NCBI RefSeq assembly: GCF_017741815.1
Contig: NZ_JAGHMF010000034.1
Location: 248,001 to 312,000, forward strand
Reading direction: 5' to 3'
Origin: Rhizobium sp. 16-488-2b
Lineage (GTDB): Bacteria; Pseudomonadota; Alphaproteobacteria; Rhizobiales; Rhizobiaceae
DNA: 64,000 nucleotides
The stretch's first letter is position 1; the number at the start of each line of letters is the position of its first letter. The notes under the pieces were generated by a model. That model searched no databases and had not been told where the DNA came from. It saw only the letters and a program-made list of their open reading frames with translations. Positions 53,248 through 62,702 of the stretch are shown here, piece after piece. The position numbers and the translations under genes were made by a program.

Positions 53248-54711
53248 ATGTTTTATCTCATATCGACCTATTGGCCGCATATCCTGTTTGTTATTTCGTT
53301 GCTCATGGGGGCTGCCGCGGCAATCCACGCGACCATGACGAAGGAAGAGGTGCGCGCCGCGATCGGTTGGGTCGGCGTCATCGTCCTGTCGCCCATCGTT
53401 GGCGCCGTGCTTTATGCCATCGCCGGCATCAACCGCATAAGGCGAGCGTCCTTGAGCCTGCGCCGCGACGCGCTAATGCCGCAGGCCGATCTCGATGAAC
53501 TGGAAACCTTCGACGCCGAAGCCGACATTGTCATCAGCGGTTTCGGCCGTCGTTTCGCGGCCCTGCAGACGCTCGGCGACCGTGTGGCGCGTAGCCCGAT
53601 CGCGACCGGCAACACGATCGACATGCTCGAGACCGGCGATGATTGCTACGCCGCGATGAAGGCGTCGATCGACGGTGCCGAGCGAAGCGTTCTTCTCGAA
53701 ACGTATATCTTCGATCGCGACCCGATTGGCCTCCGGATCGCCGACGCGCTGATCGCGGCGACGAAGCGCGGCGTGCAGGTCCGCGTGCTGATCGACGCCG
53801 TCGGCGCCCGCTACTCGGTGCCGAGCATCCTCGGTTACCTTGAGGATGGTGGTGTTTCGGTTTCCGTGTTCAACGGCAATGTCATCATCGGGCTGCGCTT
53901 GCCCTACGCCAACCTCAGAACGCACAGAAAGATCGTAATCGTCGACGGCCGTGTGGCGCTGACCGGCGGGATGAACATCCGGGCCGGTTTCACGCGCGAG
54001 TTTGCCGGCGAGGACTTCGCGCGCGACACGCATTTCATGGTCACCGGGCCGGTTGTCGCCGACCTGTTCGATATCGCGGCTGAAGACTGGCGTTTCACGA
54101 CCGGTGAGGAGCTGACCGGCGACGAGTGGCGGATCGCAGCACCCGAGCGGGAGCCTGGCGATCCCGTCTTCATGCGCGTCGTCGCGTCAGGACCCGACAG
54201 AAGGGTGGAGACGAACCACAAGATGCTGATGGGGGCCTTTTCGGTCGCCCGTACGTCGATCAAGATCATGTCGCCTTACTTCCTGCCGGATCGCGAGCTG
54301 ATCAGCGCGCTGGCGACGGCGGCGCGCCGAGGCGTCGAGGTCGATATCGTCGTTCCCGCCGCCAATAATCTTGTTCTGGTAGACAGGGCGATGACCGCGC
54401 AGTTCGACCAGATCGTCAGCAACTACTGCCGCATCTGGCGCGCCAGCGGCGCGTTCAGCCATTCGAAGCTGTTGTCGATCGATGGCGTCTGGTCTTATGT
54501 CGGCTCGTCCAATCTCGATCCGCGCTCCCTGCGGCTGAATTTCGAGATCGATCTCGAAGTTTTGAACGAGGGCTTCGCCAACGAGATCGAGGAACATATC
54601 GACGAGGCGATCCGGTCTGCCGCGCCGGTTACGCTGCAAGGCTTGCGGTCCGCGCCGTTTCCGGTGCGCCTGCTGAACAAGGTTCTCTGGCTCGGCTCGC
54701 CCTATCTCTGA
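53248..54711 (+). CDS. cls: Cardiolipin synthase
   Basis: Makes cardiolipin from two phosphatidylglycerols (or PG plus another phospholipid) in the inner membrane. 487 aa with two N-terminal membrane helices and two phospholipase-D HKD motifs: HRKIVIVDGRVALTGGMN near residue 226 and HSKLLSIDGVWSYVGSSN near 405. The ATG at 53248 fits the usual MFYLISTYWPHILF-like start; a TTG at 53212 has an AAGGG site and would add 12 residues. It precedes a small endonuclease/phosphatase-family gene on the same strand. Confidence 0.92.
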   Translation: MFYLISTYWPHILFVISLLMGAAAAIHATMTKEEVRAAIGWVGVIVLSPIVGAVLYAIAGINRIRRASLSLRRDALMPQADLDELETFDAEADIVISGFGRRFAALQTLGDRVARSPIATGNTIDMLETGDDCYAAMKASIDGAERSVLLETYIFDRDPIGLRIADALIAATKRGVQVRVLIDAVGARYSVPSILGYLEDGGVSVSVFNGNVIIGLRLPYANLRTHRKIVIVDGRVALTGGMNIRAGFTREFAGEDFARDTHFMVTGPVVADLFDIAAEDWRFTTGEELTGDEWRIAAPEREPGDPVFMRVVASGPDRRVETNHKMLMGAFSVARTSIKIMSPYFLPDRELISALATAARRGVEVDIVVPAANNLVLVDRAMTAQFDQIVSNYCRIWRASGAFSHSKLLSIDGVWSYVGSSNLDPRSLRLNFEIDLEVLNEGFANEIEEHIDEAIRSAAPVTLQGLRSAPFPVRLLNKVLWLGSPYL

Positions 54712-54806
54712 GCGATTTTTGCATGCTCTGACATGGCAACTTTGAGCGGAGCGCCTATACTGAAGCCAGGGAACCCATTCGCTTCATGGAGCACCGGAAA
54801 ACAGCG

Positions 54807-55628
54807 ATGCATGCCAGGAACAACAATCTGCCAGCAAGCATTCTTGCTTCCATCCGAAACCACAGGAAGCGCGTCGAACTGGCTCATGCCAGTCCGATGT
54901 CACGCCCGGAAGGCACGCTGATTGCGTCCTACAATGTGCATAAATGCGTGGGCAACGACAGACGCTTCGACCCTGATCGCACCAGCCGCGTCATCCATGA
55001 AATCGACGCCGACGTCATCGCCCTTCAGGAGGCGGATACGCGTTTCGGCGAACGAACGGGCATTCTCGATCTGCCGCGCCTGGAAAGAGAGAGCGGCTTG
55101 GTGCCCGTGCCGATCAGCGGCGTGAACAAGGCGCATGGCTGGCACGGCAATGTGGTGCTCTTCAAGAAGGGGCTGGTTCGAGACGTTCACCAGATCAAGC
55201 TTCCGGGCCTGGAACCGCGCGGCGCGCTCGTCGCGGAGCTCGATCTGGAAAGAGGCGGCGCGCTGCGGATCATCGCCGCGCATTTCGGCCTTCTGAGGCA
55301 TTCGAGAGCGCAGCAGGCGAAGGTGCTGCTCGAGTTGATGGCGGACAAGTCCGACATGCCGACCATCCTGCTCGGCGACTTGAACGAATGGCGGCTGGGC
55401 GACCGCTCGTCGCTTCATTCGTTTCAGTCGATCTTCGGTCCGCAGCCGCTCGCCGTGCCAAGCTTTCCAGCGCGTTTGCCGGTGCTTGCGCTCGATCGCA
55501 TCATAGCAAATCGCTCGGGCGTGCTGACCACGGTCGAAGCTCACGATACGCCATTGTCGCGTGTCGCTTCCGATCATCTTCCGATCAAGGCTTTCGTCAA
55601 TCTGCGGGAAGACGCCAAGTCCGCCTGA
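54807..55628 (+). CDS. Endonuclease/exonuclease/phosphatase family protein
   Basis: About 273 aa of the EEP superfamily. Motifs: IASYNVHKC near residue 42, DVIALQEADTRFG near 70, HFGLLRHSRAQQ near 158, LLGDLNEWR near 187 and ASDHLPIKAFV near 255. The Glu, Asp, Asn and His-Asp catalytic residues are present. The ATG at 54807 has GGAAAA upstream; an ATG at 54786 is possible. Its place behind cardiolipin synthase suggests a lipid phosphodiesterase or phosphatase role, which is inference. Confidence 0.82.
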   Translation: MHARNNNLPASILASIRNHRKRVELAHASPMSRPEGTLIASYNVHKCVGNDRRFDPDRTSRVIHEIDADVIALQEADTRFGERTGILDLPRLERESGLVPVPISGVNKAHGWHGNVVLFKKGLVRDVHQIKLPGLEPRGALVAELDLERGGALRIIAAHFGLLRHSRAQQAKVLLELMADKSDMPTILLGDLNEWRLGDRSSLHSFQSIFGPQPLAVPSFPARLPVLALDRIIANRSGVLTTVEAHDTPLSRVASDHLPIKAFVNLREDAKSA

Positions 55629-55741
55629 TACGACTGCAACCGTGCCCGGTTTACCATAGGCGCCTCGCGCACCTTGACACAGCCTCCAGTCGTGAGAGGG
55701 TCTGCGCGGATCGGCACAGGGCCGGCACGGAGAGTATTGAA

Positions 55742-56794
55742 ATGCGAAGCGCACGCCATCATCATGGAGATGCGGTCAGGCGGTCGATTGTGACGGCGCG
55801 GCGTGCCATCGCAGCCGTCTCCCTGCTTTCAATCTGTCTTGCGGCGCCCTCGCTCGCTGCAGACGAAGCCGTGCAGACGGAGGCGTCGAGAGCACAGGTC
55901 GCGAAGCTGCTGGACAAGATGGGCGAGCATTATGCGAGGGCGAGCACGCTCTCCGAACGCCGGGCCGCCTTCGAGCAGTTGATGCAAAAGACGCCGGGCC
56001 CATCACGGGTGCAGATCAAGGAGGTCGACGCCGGTGGCGTGGATGCCGAAATGATATGGCCGGCGCGGCTTCACTATTCGATCGGCAAGCGCGCAATTCT
56101 CTATGTCCATGGCGGCGGCTTCTACAGCGGTTCGCTCGACACGCATCGCGCTTCGGCCGCATCCTTTGCAAAGGCGGCATCGGCGGATGTGCTGCTGATC
56201 GACTATCGCCTCGCGCCGGAATATCCCTATCCCTCCCAGATCGACGACACGTTGACCGCCTACCTGTGGCTGCTCGATTCCGGATATGAAAGCGGCAACA
56301 TCGTTGTGCTCGGTGATTCCGTCGGCGGCAACCTCGCGATCGAAGCGGTGCTGCGGCAGATCAAGCTTCAAGGGCCGCCGCCCGCGGCTGTGATCACCAT
56401 CAGCGCGGTGACCGATCTTGCGGCAACCGGTGCATCGATCAAGACCAACGCCGTCAACGATCCATTCGGCAATGCATTGCAGATCGAGGCGGCGCGCAAG
56501 GCCTATCTCGGCGATCGCTCGCCAACGGACCCGCGCGTGTCGCCGCTCTATGCCGACATGAAGGGCTTTCCGCCGCTTTTGATGCAGGTCGGCTCCAAGG
56601 AGATTTCGCTCGACGACACCTTGCGTCTTGCCGACAAGGCCAAGCAGGCCGGCGTCGATGTGACGACGGAGGTGCTGCCGGGAATGATCCACCAATGGCA
56701 GCTGTTTCCGTTCTGGCTCGACGATGCCCGCAAGTCCAACCAGCGTGCCGCCGAATTCGCACTCCAGCATTTCGCCGACAAGCCGCGTCAGTAG
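55742..56794 (+). CDS. Secreted alpha/beta hydrolase (hormone-sensitive lipase type)
   Basis: 350 aa. An N-terminal signal peptide ends near residue 38 (LSICLAAPSLAADEA). The HSL oxyanion motif HGGGFYSG is near 122, the nucleophile is in LGDSVGGNLA near 192, and the late Asp/His are in SKEISLDDT and GMIHQWQLF. The ATG at 55742 has GGAGA seven bases upstream and opens the signal peptide. Probably an esterase or lipase in the periplasm. Confidence 0.88.
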   Translation: MRSARHHHGDAVRRSIVTARRAIAAVSLLSICLAAPSLAADEAVQTEASRAQVAKLLDKMGEHYARASTLSERRAAFEQLMQKTPGPSRVQIKEVDAGGVDAEMIWPARLHYSIGKRAILYVHGGGFYSGSLDTHRASAASFAKAASADVLLIDYRLAPEYPYPSQIDDTLTAYLWLLDSGYESGNIVVLGDSVGGNLAIEAVLRQIKLQGPPPAAVITISAVTDLAATGASIKTNAVNDPFGNALQIEAARKAYLGDRSPTDPRVSPLYADMKGFPPLLMQVGSKEISLDDTLRLADKAKQAGVDVTTEVLPGMIHQWQLFPFWLDDARKSNQRAAEFALQHFADKPRQ

Positions 56795-56884
56795 ACGCGG
56801 CAAGCGTTTCGATGGGCGCATCTATAACCCCGGCCGCCACAAGGCGCATTCGTGCCTCGCGGTCGAGCCGATTATAGGCAATCG

Positions 56885-57925
56885 TCAAGTAGACCTGAAG
56901 AGCTTCCAGCGGGTCGGGCGAAACGCGATGCCGCCTTGGTCAAGGCCGCCTGCCGCTGCTGGCGGCAGTTCAAGCTCGATCGGCGGATGGCCCTGTCCGA
57001 TGTCGATCTCGACGTGGCGCGTTCCAGCAACGCGGCGGCTGCTGGTGACGACACCGGCGATGCCTTCCGCGCCATTACGAATCTCGATGTCGTGCGGGCG
57101 GAAGTAGAGGCTCGCCTCGCCGTCAGCCTCGCCCTCGGCGCGGATGCCGAGCGAGCGCCCATCGAACCAGATTTCGCCGTTGGAAATTTTGACCTTCAGA
57201 CAGTTCGATTGGCCGACGAAGCCGAAGACGAAGGGCGAATTCGGGTGATCGTAGACATCATCGGGCGTGCCGACCTGTTCGATCGCGCCCTGGCTCATGA
57301 CCACAACGCGGTCCGCGAGTTCCATCGCCTCATCCTGGTCGTGGGTGACGAAGATGGTCGTGTGTCCCGTCCTGTCGTGGATCTCGCGCAGCCACTTGCG
57401 CAGATCCTTGCGGACCTGCGCGTCGAGCGCGCCGAAAGGCTCGTCGAGCAGAAGCACGTTCGGCTCCACCGCCATGGCGCGCGCCAGCGCCACACGCTGC
57501 CGCTGGCCGCCGGAGAGCTGCGCGGGATAGCGCTTTTCGAGGCCGGGGAGCTGGACGAGATCAAGCAGTTCCAGCGCTCTGCGGCGTATTTCGTCCTTCG
57601 GAGGACGGCGCGAGGAATGGCGAACCTTCAGGCCGAAGGCGACGTTGTCGAGCACCGTCATGTGGCGGAACAGCGCGTAGTGCTGGAACACGAAGCCGAT
57701 ATTGCGCTCCTGCACGCTCTTGCGAGACGCGTCTTCGTCGCCGAAGTAGATAAGGCCGTCTGTCGGGCTTTCGAGCCCGGCGATCAGGCGCAAGAGTGTC
57801 GTCTTGCCGGAGCCCGACGGACCAAGCAGCGCGATCAGCTCGCCGGAGCGGATATCGAGCGACACGTCATGCAGAGCCGGAAACCGATCGAATTCCTTGC
57901 GTAGGTTTTGAACACGAACTTCCAT
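56885..57925 (-). CDS. cysA: Sulfate/thiosulfate ABC transporter ATPase
   Basis: 346 aa. Walker A GPSGSGKTT is near residue 36, LSGGQRQRVALARAMAVEP near 140, VLLLDEPFGALDA follows and TIFVTHDQDEAMELADR is the H-switch. A C-terminal CysA-type domain is present (SLGIRAEGEADGEASLYFRP). It is the last gene of sbp-cysT-cysW-cysA and starts 9 bases after cysW. Confidence 0.94.
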   Translation of the reverse strand: MEVRVQNLRKEFDRFPALHDVSLDIRSGELIALLGPSGSGKTTLLRLIAGLESPTDGLIYFGDEDASRKSVQERNIGFVFQHYALFRHMTVLDNVAFGLKVRHSSRRPPKDEIRRRALELLDLVQLPGLEKRYPAQLSGGQRQRVALARAMAVEPNVLLLDEPFGALDAQVRKDLRKWLREIHDRTGHTTIFVTHDQDEAMELADRVVVMSQGAIEQVGTPDDVYDHPNSPFVFGFVGQSNCLKVKISNGEIWFDGRSLGIRAEGEADGEASLYFRPHDIEIRNGAEGIAGVVTSSRRVAGTRHVEIDIGQGHPPIELELPPAAAGGLDQGGIAFRPTRWKLFRST

Positions 57926-57934
57926 TCTAATTCC

Positions 57935-58810
57935 TCAGTGCCGCCGGCTCGCGGCGATTTCGTCGCTGTATCGCATTTCCAGCAAGGTCTTCAAAACAAG
58001 GGTGACGAGCGCGAGCAGCGCCAGTAGCGTGGCAACGGCGAAAGCCCCGGTGAAATTATACTCGTTGTAGAGGATTTCCACTTGCAGCGGCATGGTGTTG
58101 GTCTGGCCGCGAATGTGGCCGGAGACGACCGAGACGGCGCCGAACTCGCCCATGGCGCGGGCGTTGCAAAGAAGCACGCCGTAAAGCAGCCCCCATTTGA
58201 TGTTCGGCAAGGTCACGTGCCAGAAGGTCTGCCAACCGCTGGCGCCAAGCGAGATCGCGGCCTCTTCATCGCCGGTTCCCTGTTCCTGCATGAGCGGAAT
58301 GAGCTCGCGGGCGACGAAGGGGAAGGTGACGAACATGGTCGCCAGGATCAATCCTGGAACCGCGAAGAGGATCTTGATGCTGTGGGCGCTCAGCCATTGC
58401 CCGAGATAGGTGTTGGCGCCGAGCAGCAGAACGAAGACCAGACCCGATATGACCGGCGAGACCGAGAAGGGCAGGTCGATCAGCGTTGTCAGAAAGGCCT
58501 TGCCCTTGAACTCGAACTTGGCGATTGCCCAGGCGGCAGCCACGCCGAAGACGACGTTCAACGGCACGCTGATGCCGGCGACGATCAGGGTTAGCCGGAT
58601 AGCCGAAAAGGTCTCGGCATCCTGCAAGGCCGTGAAGAAGGCGGTCGGCCCCTTCCGCAGTGCTTCGACGAACACGGCTGTCAGCGGCAGGATCAGGATC
58701 AACGTCAGGAACACCAGCGAGGCGACGATCAGCGTCCACCGCGCCCATCGGTGCTCGGTGACGACGGAGCGCACTTTCGTGGCGGGCGAAGCGTGAGTTT
58801 CATGCGCCAT
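57935..58810 (-). CDS. cysW: Sulfate ABC transporter permease CysW
   Basis: 291 aa with six transmembrane segments. Typical stretches are DLPFSVSPVISGLVFVLLLG near 118 and EEAAISLGASGWQTFWHVTL (EAA loop) near 187, followed by NARAMGEFGAVSVVSGHI. The ATG at 58810 is chosen because GGAGGT lies 6 bases before it; the ATG two codons upstream touches that site. It overlaps the cysT stop by 11 bp. Confidence 0.93.
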   Translation of the reverse strand: MAHETHASPATKVRSVVTEHRWARWTLIVASLVFLTLILILPLTAVFVEALRKGPTAFFTALQDAETFSAIRLTLIVAGISVPLNVVFGVAAAWAIAKFEFKGKAFLTTLIDLPFSVSPVISGLVFVLLLGANTYLGQWLSAHSIKILFAVPGLILATMFVTFPFVARELIPLMQEQGTGDEEAAISLGASGWQTFWHVTLPNIKWGLLYGVLLCNARAMGEFGAVSVVSGHIRGQTNTMPLQVEILYNEYNFTGAFAVATLLALLALVTLVLKTLLEMRYSDEIAASRRH

Positions 58811-59657
58811 TGCCATACCTCCGTCTGCTCCAACTCTGGATAAGGTTGATCACGAGAAGCATGGCGAAGGACAGCACCAGCATTACGGCGGCGATGCCGG
58901 TGGCTGCCGCATAGTTGTACTCTTCGAGCTTGATGACGATCAGCAGCGGGGCGATCTCCGATTTGAACGGCAGGTTGCCGGCGATGAAGATGACCGATCC
59001 GTACTCGCCGACACCGCGCGCGAAAGCCAGCGCGAAGCCCGTGAGAACCGCAGGCGCCAGGCCAGGCAACAGAACCCGGGTGATCGTCTGCAGGCGGTTC
59101 GCGCCGAGCGTGGCGGCGGCCTCCTCGACCTCCTTGTCGATCTCCTCCATGACAGGCTGCACCGTGCGCACCACAAAGGGCAAGCCGACGAAGACGAGTG
59201 CCACGACGATACCAACAGGGGTGAAGGCGATTCTGATGCCGAGCGGCGTCAGGAACTGACCAAGCCAGCCGTTGGGCGCATAGAGCGTCGCAAGCGCGAT
59301 GCCGGCGACGGCGGTCGGCAGCGCGAAGGGCAGGTCGACCATGGCGTCGATGATGCGCTTGCCGGGAAAACGGTAACGCACCAGCACCCAGGCAAGCACG
59401 ATGCCGAAGATGACGTTGACGCAGGCGGCCGCGAATGCGGTGCCGAAGCTGATCCGCAGCGCGTTCACCGTGCGGGCATCGATCGCGATCGACCAGAATT
59501 TCTCCCAGCCGAGTTCGCTCGAACGCCATGCGAGGCCCGAGAGGGGGATGAGGATAAGAAGGGTGAGCCAGATCAAGGTAAAGCCGAGTGCCATTCCAAA
59601 TCCTGGAATGACACTCGGCCGCCTGAACCGCCACCGCGTGGGGCTATGTGCTCTCAT
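58800..59657 (-). CDS. cysT: Sulfate ABC transporter permease CysT
   Basis: 285 aa inner-membrane permease with six helices. FGMALGFTLIWLTLLILIPL is the first helix; DLPFALPTAVAGIALATLYA near 112 and EEAAATLGANRLQTITRVLL near 175 are family marks; GVGEYGSVIFIAGN follows. It starts 8 bases after sbp. Confidence 0.93.
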   Translation of the reverse strand: MRAHSPTRWRFRRPSVIPGFGMALGFTLIWLTLLILIPLSGLAWRSSELGWEKFWSIAIDARTVNALRISFGTAFAAACVNVIFGIVLAWVLVRYRFPGKRIIDAMVDLPFALPTAVAGIALATLYAPNGWLGQFLTPLGIRIAFTPVGIVVALVFVGLPFVVRTVQPVMEEIDKEVEEAAATLGANRLQTITRVLLPGLAPAVLTGFALAFARGVGEYGSVIFIAGNLPFKSEIAPLLIVIKLEEYNYAAATGIAAVMLVLSFAMLLVINLIQSWSRRRYGNGA

Positions 59658-59665
59658 GCGATGTA

Positions 59666-60691
59666 TTATTGTGCCGGCTTGTAGATTTGGTCAAACACGC
59701 CGCCATCGCCGAAGAATTTCGGCTGCGCTTCCTTCCAGCCGCCGAAATCGTCGATCGTTGCAAGCGTCAGCTTCGGGAAGCGGGCGATATCGGCGGGGTC
59801 GGCGGCCTCGGGCTTGATCGGGCGGTAATAGTGCTTGGCCGCGATCTTCTGGCCCTCGTCGGAATAGAGGTAGTTCAGATAGGCCTCGGCGACCTTGCGC
59901 GTGCCCTTCTTGTCGACATTGCCGTCGACCACCGCGACCGGCGGGTCGGCACGGATCGAGAAGCTCGGGGTCACGATCTCGAACTGATCGGGGCCCAATT
60001 CTTCAAGCGAGAGATAGGCTTCGTTTTCCCAGGCAAGAAGCACGTCACCCAGTCCGCGCTGGACGAAGGTGGTGGTCGCGCCGCGTGCGCCGGTGTCGAG
60101 CACGGGAACGTGCTGAAGCAGGCTCGTCACATAGGCCTGCGCCTTTGCCTCATCGCCGCCGTTTGCCTGTTTGGCCCAAGCCCAGGCAGCAAGGAAGTTC
60201 CAGCGTGCGCCGCCCGATGTCTTCGGGTTCGGCGTGATCACCTGGACGTCGTCCTTCACGAGATCGGCCCAGTCCTTGATGCCCTTCGGATTGCCCTTGC
60301 GGACCAGGAACACGATGGTGGAGGTGTAAGGTGTCGAGTTGTTGGGAAGCTTGCTCTTCCAGTCGGCGGGGATCTTGCCGGTCTTCTGGGCGATCGCGTC
60401 AATGTCGCCTTCAAGCGCGAGCGTCACGACATCGGCATCAAGACCGTCGATAACCGAGCGCGCCTGGGCGCCGGAACCGCCATGCGAAGCCTGGACCGTC
60501 ACCGTCTCGCCGGTGTCCTTCTGCCACTTCTGTGCGAAGGCGGCGTTGAAATCCTTATAGAGTTCCCGTGTCGGATCGTAAGATACGTTGAGAAGCGTCT
60601 GGTCGGCAAAAGCTGGTGCGACAGCGCCGATGGCGAAACTGCCTGCCAGAACCGCGGCCGCGAGAAGCCGGGTAATCCGTTGTGCGTGCAT
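59666..60691 (-). CDS. sbp: Periplasmic sulfate-binding protein
   Basis: 341 aa. A signal peptide covers residues 1-29 (ending VAPAFA, mature start DQTLLNVSYDPTRELYKDF), a classic sulfate-binding protein N-terminus. Ligand-binding signatures include SHGGSGAQARSVI near 68 and PNPKTSGGARWNFLAAWAWA near 150. AAGGAGG five bases before the ATG sets the start; the longer frame lacks homology-like content. Transcription is divergent from the sugar-alcohol dehydrogenase gene. Confidence 0.95.
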   Translation of the reverse strand: MHAQRITRLLAAAVLAGSFAIGAVAPAFADQTLLNVSYDPTRELYKDFNAAFAQKWQKDTGETVTVQASHGGSGAQARSVIDGLDADVVTLALEGDIDAIAQKTGKIPADWKSKLPNNSTPYTSTIVFLVRKGNPKGIKDWADLVKDDVQVITPNPKTSGGARWNFLAAWAWAKQANGGDEAKAQAYVTSLLQHVPVLDTGARGATTTFVQRGLGDVLLAWENEAYLSLEELGPDQFEIVTPSFSIRADPPVAVVDGNVDKKGTRKVAEAYLNYLYSDEGQKIAAKHYYRPIKPEAADPADIARFPKLTLATIDDFGGWKEAQPKFFGDGGVFDQIYKPAQ

Positions 60692-61032
60692 GGGAACCTC
60701 CTTCGTTTGTGATCCAAACTCTACCAAGTTGGTCGTATAATGAAACGAAGATTGTTTCTGTTCCATGCGGCGGTTTCGGAATGACGTGCCATTTCGTCCG
60801 CCGATTTGAAATGAATGTGCTGCTGAGCCTACAGCGCAAGCGACTGCGATTTGACTCGTGCCGCTTAAGGATGGGCGAGCTTCAAGGGTGACCTTCGAGC
60901 GGACGCGGGCATTCCATCGCTTGATGAGCAAAAGCTTTCGCGATGGAATTGAAATCCGTCTTGTTCGGCGACTATAGTCCGCCGACGCCGCGCTCGACTC
61001 GCGCGCGGGGAGGCAAGGGAAGGAATACGCAA
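60692..61032. promoter_or_regulatory. Divergent region between sbp and the polyol dehydrogenase gene
   Basis: 341 bp. ACCAAGTTGGT (60723-60733) is a perfect 11-base palindrome about 32 bases before the sbp start and may be an operator, for example for a CysB-like regulator (inference). TATACG-like and AT-rich sequence lies just beyond it on the minus strand. No gene is seen. Confidence 0.4.
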
Positions 61033-62076
61033 ATGACCAAAGTCCGCGCACTGGTGCTGGAGCGCCAGCATGAGCTCGCAATCCGCGAAATCGATCTGCC
61101 GATGGAAACCGGGCCGGGCGAGGTCAAGATCAAGATTCACACGGTCGGTGTCTGCGGCTCCGACGTTCACTATTACACGCACGGCAAGATCGGCCCCTTC
61201 ATCGTCAACGAGCCGATGGTGCTCGGGCACGAGGCGGCGGGTACCGTCGTCGAGGTTGGCGCCGGCGTCACGCATCTGAAGGTCGGCGACCGCGTCTGCA
61301 TGGAGCCGGGCATTCCCGATCCGAATTCCAAGGCAAGCCGGCTCGGCATGTATAATGTCGATCCCGCCGTCTCCTTCTGGGCAACGCCCCCAGTTCACGG
61401 CGTGCTCACGCCCGAAGTCGTGCATCCCGCCAACTACACGTTCAAGCTGCCTGATAATGTCAGCTTTGCCGAAGGCGCCATGGTCGAGCCTTTCGCCGTC
61501 GGCATGCAGGCCGCCACCAAGGCGAAGATTGCGCCGGGCGACACCGCCGTCGTGCTCGGCGCCGGTCCGATCGGCACGATGGTCGCCATTGCGGCGCTCG
61601 CCGGCGGTTGCGCCCGCGCGATCGTGGCCGATCTGGCGCAGCCGAAGCTCGATACCGCCGCTCAGTATCAGGGCGTGATCCCGGTCAATATCCGCGAAAC
61701 GAACCTCGTCGAGGAGGTCTCGCGACTGACGGACGGTTGGGGCGCCGATGTGATCTTTGAATGCTCCGGTTCGCCGAAGGCCTGGGAAACGATCATGGAT
61801 CTGGCGCGTCCTGGCGGCGTCATCGTTGCCGTCGGCCTGCCGGTCAACCCGATCGGCTTCGACGTTTCGACTGCCTCGACCAAGGAAATCCGCATCGAAA
61901 CGGTGTTCCGCTACGCCCATCAGTATGAGCGGTCGATTGCGCTTCTCGGCTCCGGTCGCGTCGATCTGAAGCCTCTGATTTCCGATACCTTCGGCTTCGA
62001 AGACTCGATCAAGGCTTTCGACCGCGCCGTCGAAGCGCGCCCGAGCGATGTGAAGCTCCAGATCGTGATGGACTAG
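61033..62076 (+). CDS. Zinc-dependent polyol dehydrogenase (xylitol/L-iditol 2-dehydrogenase type)
   Basis: 347 aa medium-chain dehydrogenase. Catalytic zinc ligands are in VCGSDVHYYTHG (Cys), LGHEAAG (His) and VEPFAVGMQAA (Glu). The NAD-binding glycines are in VVLGAGPIGTMVA near 180. The four structural-zinc cysteines are absent (GIPDPNSKASRLGMYNVDP in their place), as in animal sorbitol dehydrogenase. The ATG at 61033 has AGGGAAGGA about 10 bases upstream; an open frame to 60943 lacks conserved sequence. Oxidises a polyol such as xylitol or sorbitol to the ketose. Confidence 0.88.
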   Translation: MTKVRALVLERQHELAIREIDLPMETGPGEVKIKIHTVGVCGSDVHYYTHGKIGPFIVNEPMVLGHEAAGTVVEVGAGVTHLKVGDRVCMEPGIPDPNSKASRLGMYNVDPAVSFWATPPVHGVLTPEVVHPANYTFKLPDNVSFAEGAMVEPFAVGMQAATKAKIAPGDTAVVLGAGPIGTMVAIAALAGGCARAIVADLAQPKLDTAAQYQGVIPVNIRETNLVEEVSRLTDGWGADVIFECSGSPKAWETIMDLARPGGVIVAVGLPVNPIGFDVSTASTKEIRIETVFRYAHQYERSIALLGSGRVDLKPLISDTFGFEDSIKAFDRAVEARPSDVKLQIVMD

Positions 62077-62085
62077 GCGCCGGCT

Positions 62086-62103
62086 GGCTAGCTCGTGCTA
62101 GCC
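62086..62103. terminator. Bidirectional hairpin between the dehydrogenase and DedA genes
   Basis: GGCTAGC / GCTAGCC perfect 7-bp stem with a TCGT loop, 9 bases after the dehydrogenase stop. The DedA stop codon lies inside the stem. A CACTTTTCT stretch follows on the plus strand, so it can end the dehydrogenase transcript. Confidence 0.6.
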
Positions 62104-62663
62104 GACACTTTTCTGAAAGCTCTTCTGAAGACAAGGGCCGCGCCAGCCACGATGGCCGCGGCCCCGAGCCCGACGAAGAGGTGATGGTGCAGCGGAAGAC
62201 GACCGAGGATATGCTCGATCCCGTGTCCGAAGAGATAGCCGAGCGCCGTAAACAGCTGTCCCCATACGAGCGCCGCGATTGCATTCAACATCACGAACTT
62301 GCCGGTCGAGATTCGCGTCGTGCCGATCACGATCGGGCTGATCGTTCTCAGGCCGACGAGAAAGCGGAACGCCAGGATGAAGCCTGTCGGGTAGCGCTCG
62401 AGGAGCGATGTAACCTGCGCCAGCGTCGGCGTCTCCATCAGCCTGCGGACGACATGCCAGCGTGACGCATAGCGGCCGGCGAAGAACCACATCTGGTCTC
62501 CGGCGAATGAACCCGCCGACGCCATCAGCGAGGCCGACCAATAGGTGAGCAGCCCGCGATGGGAGATGATGCCGCCTAAAAAGGCTGCGGTTTCTCCCTC
62601 GAATGCGGTGCCAAGGAAGATCGCGATAATCCCATAGTGTTCGATCAGATGTTCTATGGACAC
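62088..62663 (-). CDS. DedA-family membrane protein
   Basis: 191 aa integral membrane protein of the SNARE-associated/DedA family. GETAAFLGGIISHRG near residue 23 is the family's conserved early motif, and RFLVGLRTISPIVIGTTR near 100-117 matches the central [F/Y]xxxR...G[x9]G-like DedA stretch, with the essential Arg present. DedA proteins support membrane integrity and phospholipid traffic. Oriented away from the flavin oxidoreductase stop. Confidence 0.88.
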   Translation of the reverse strand: MSIEHLIEHYGIIAIFLGTAFEGETAAFLGGIISHRGLLTYWSASLMASAGSFAGDQMWFFAGRYASRWHVVRRLMETPTLAQVTSLLERYPTGFILAFRFLVGLRTISPIVIGTTRISTGKFVMLNAIAALVWGQLFTALGYLFGHGIEHILGRLPLHHHLFVGLGAAAIVAGAALVFRRAFRKVSASTS

Positions 62664-62702
62664 GATTGATCCCTCAGCGTTTCTGGCCTGCCGGGTTGAA
62701 GG

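Noticed and set aside
54187..54639. 150-codon minus-strand frame inside the cardiolipin synthase gene
   Set aside because: Antisense shadow of a gene with two intact HKD motifs.
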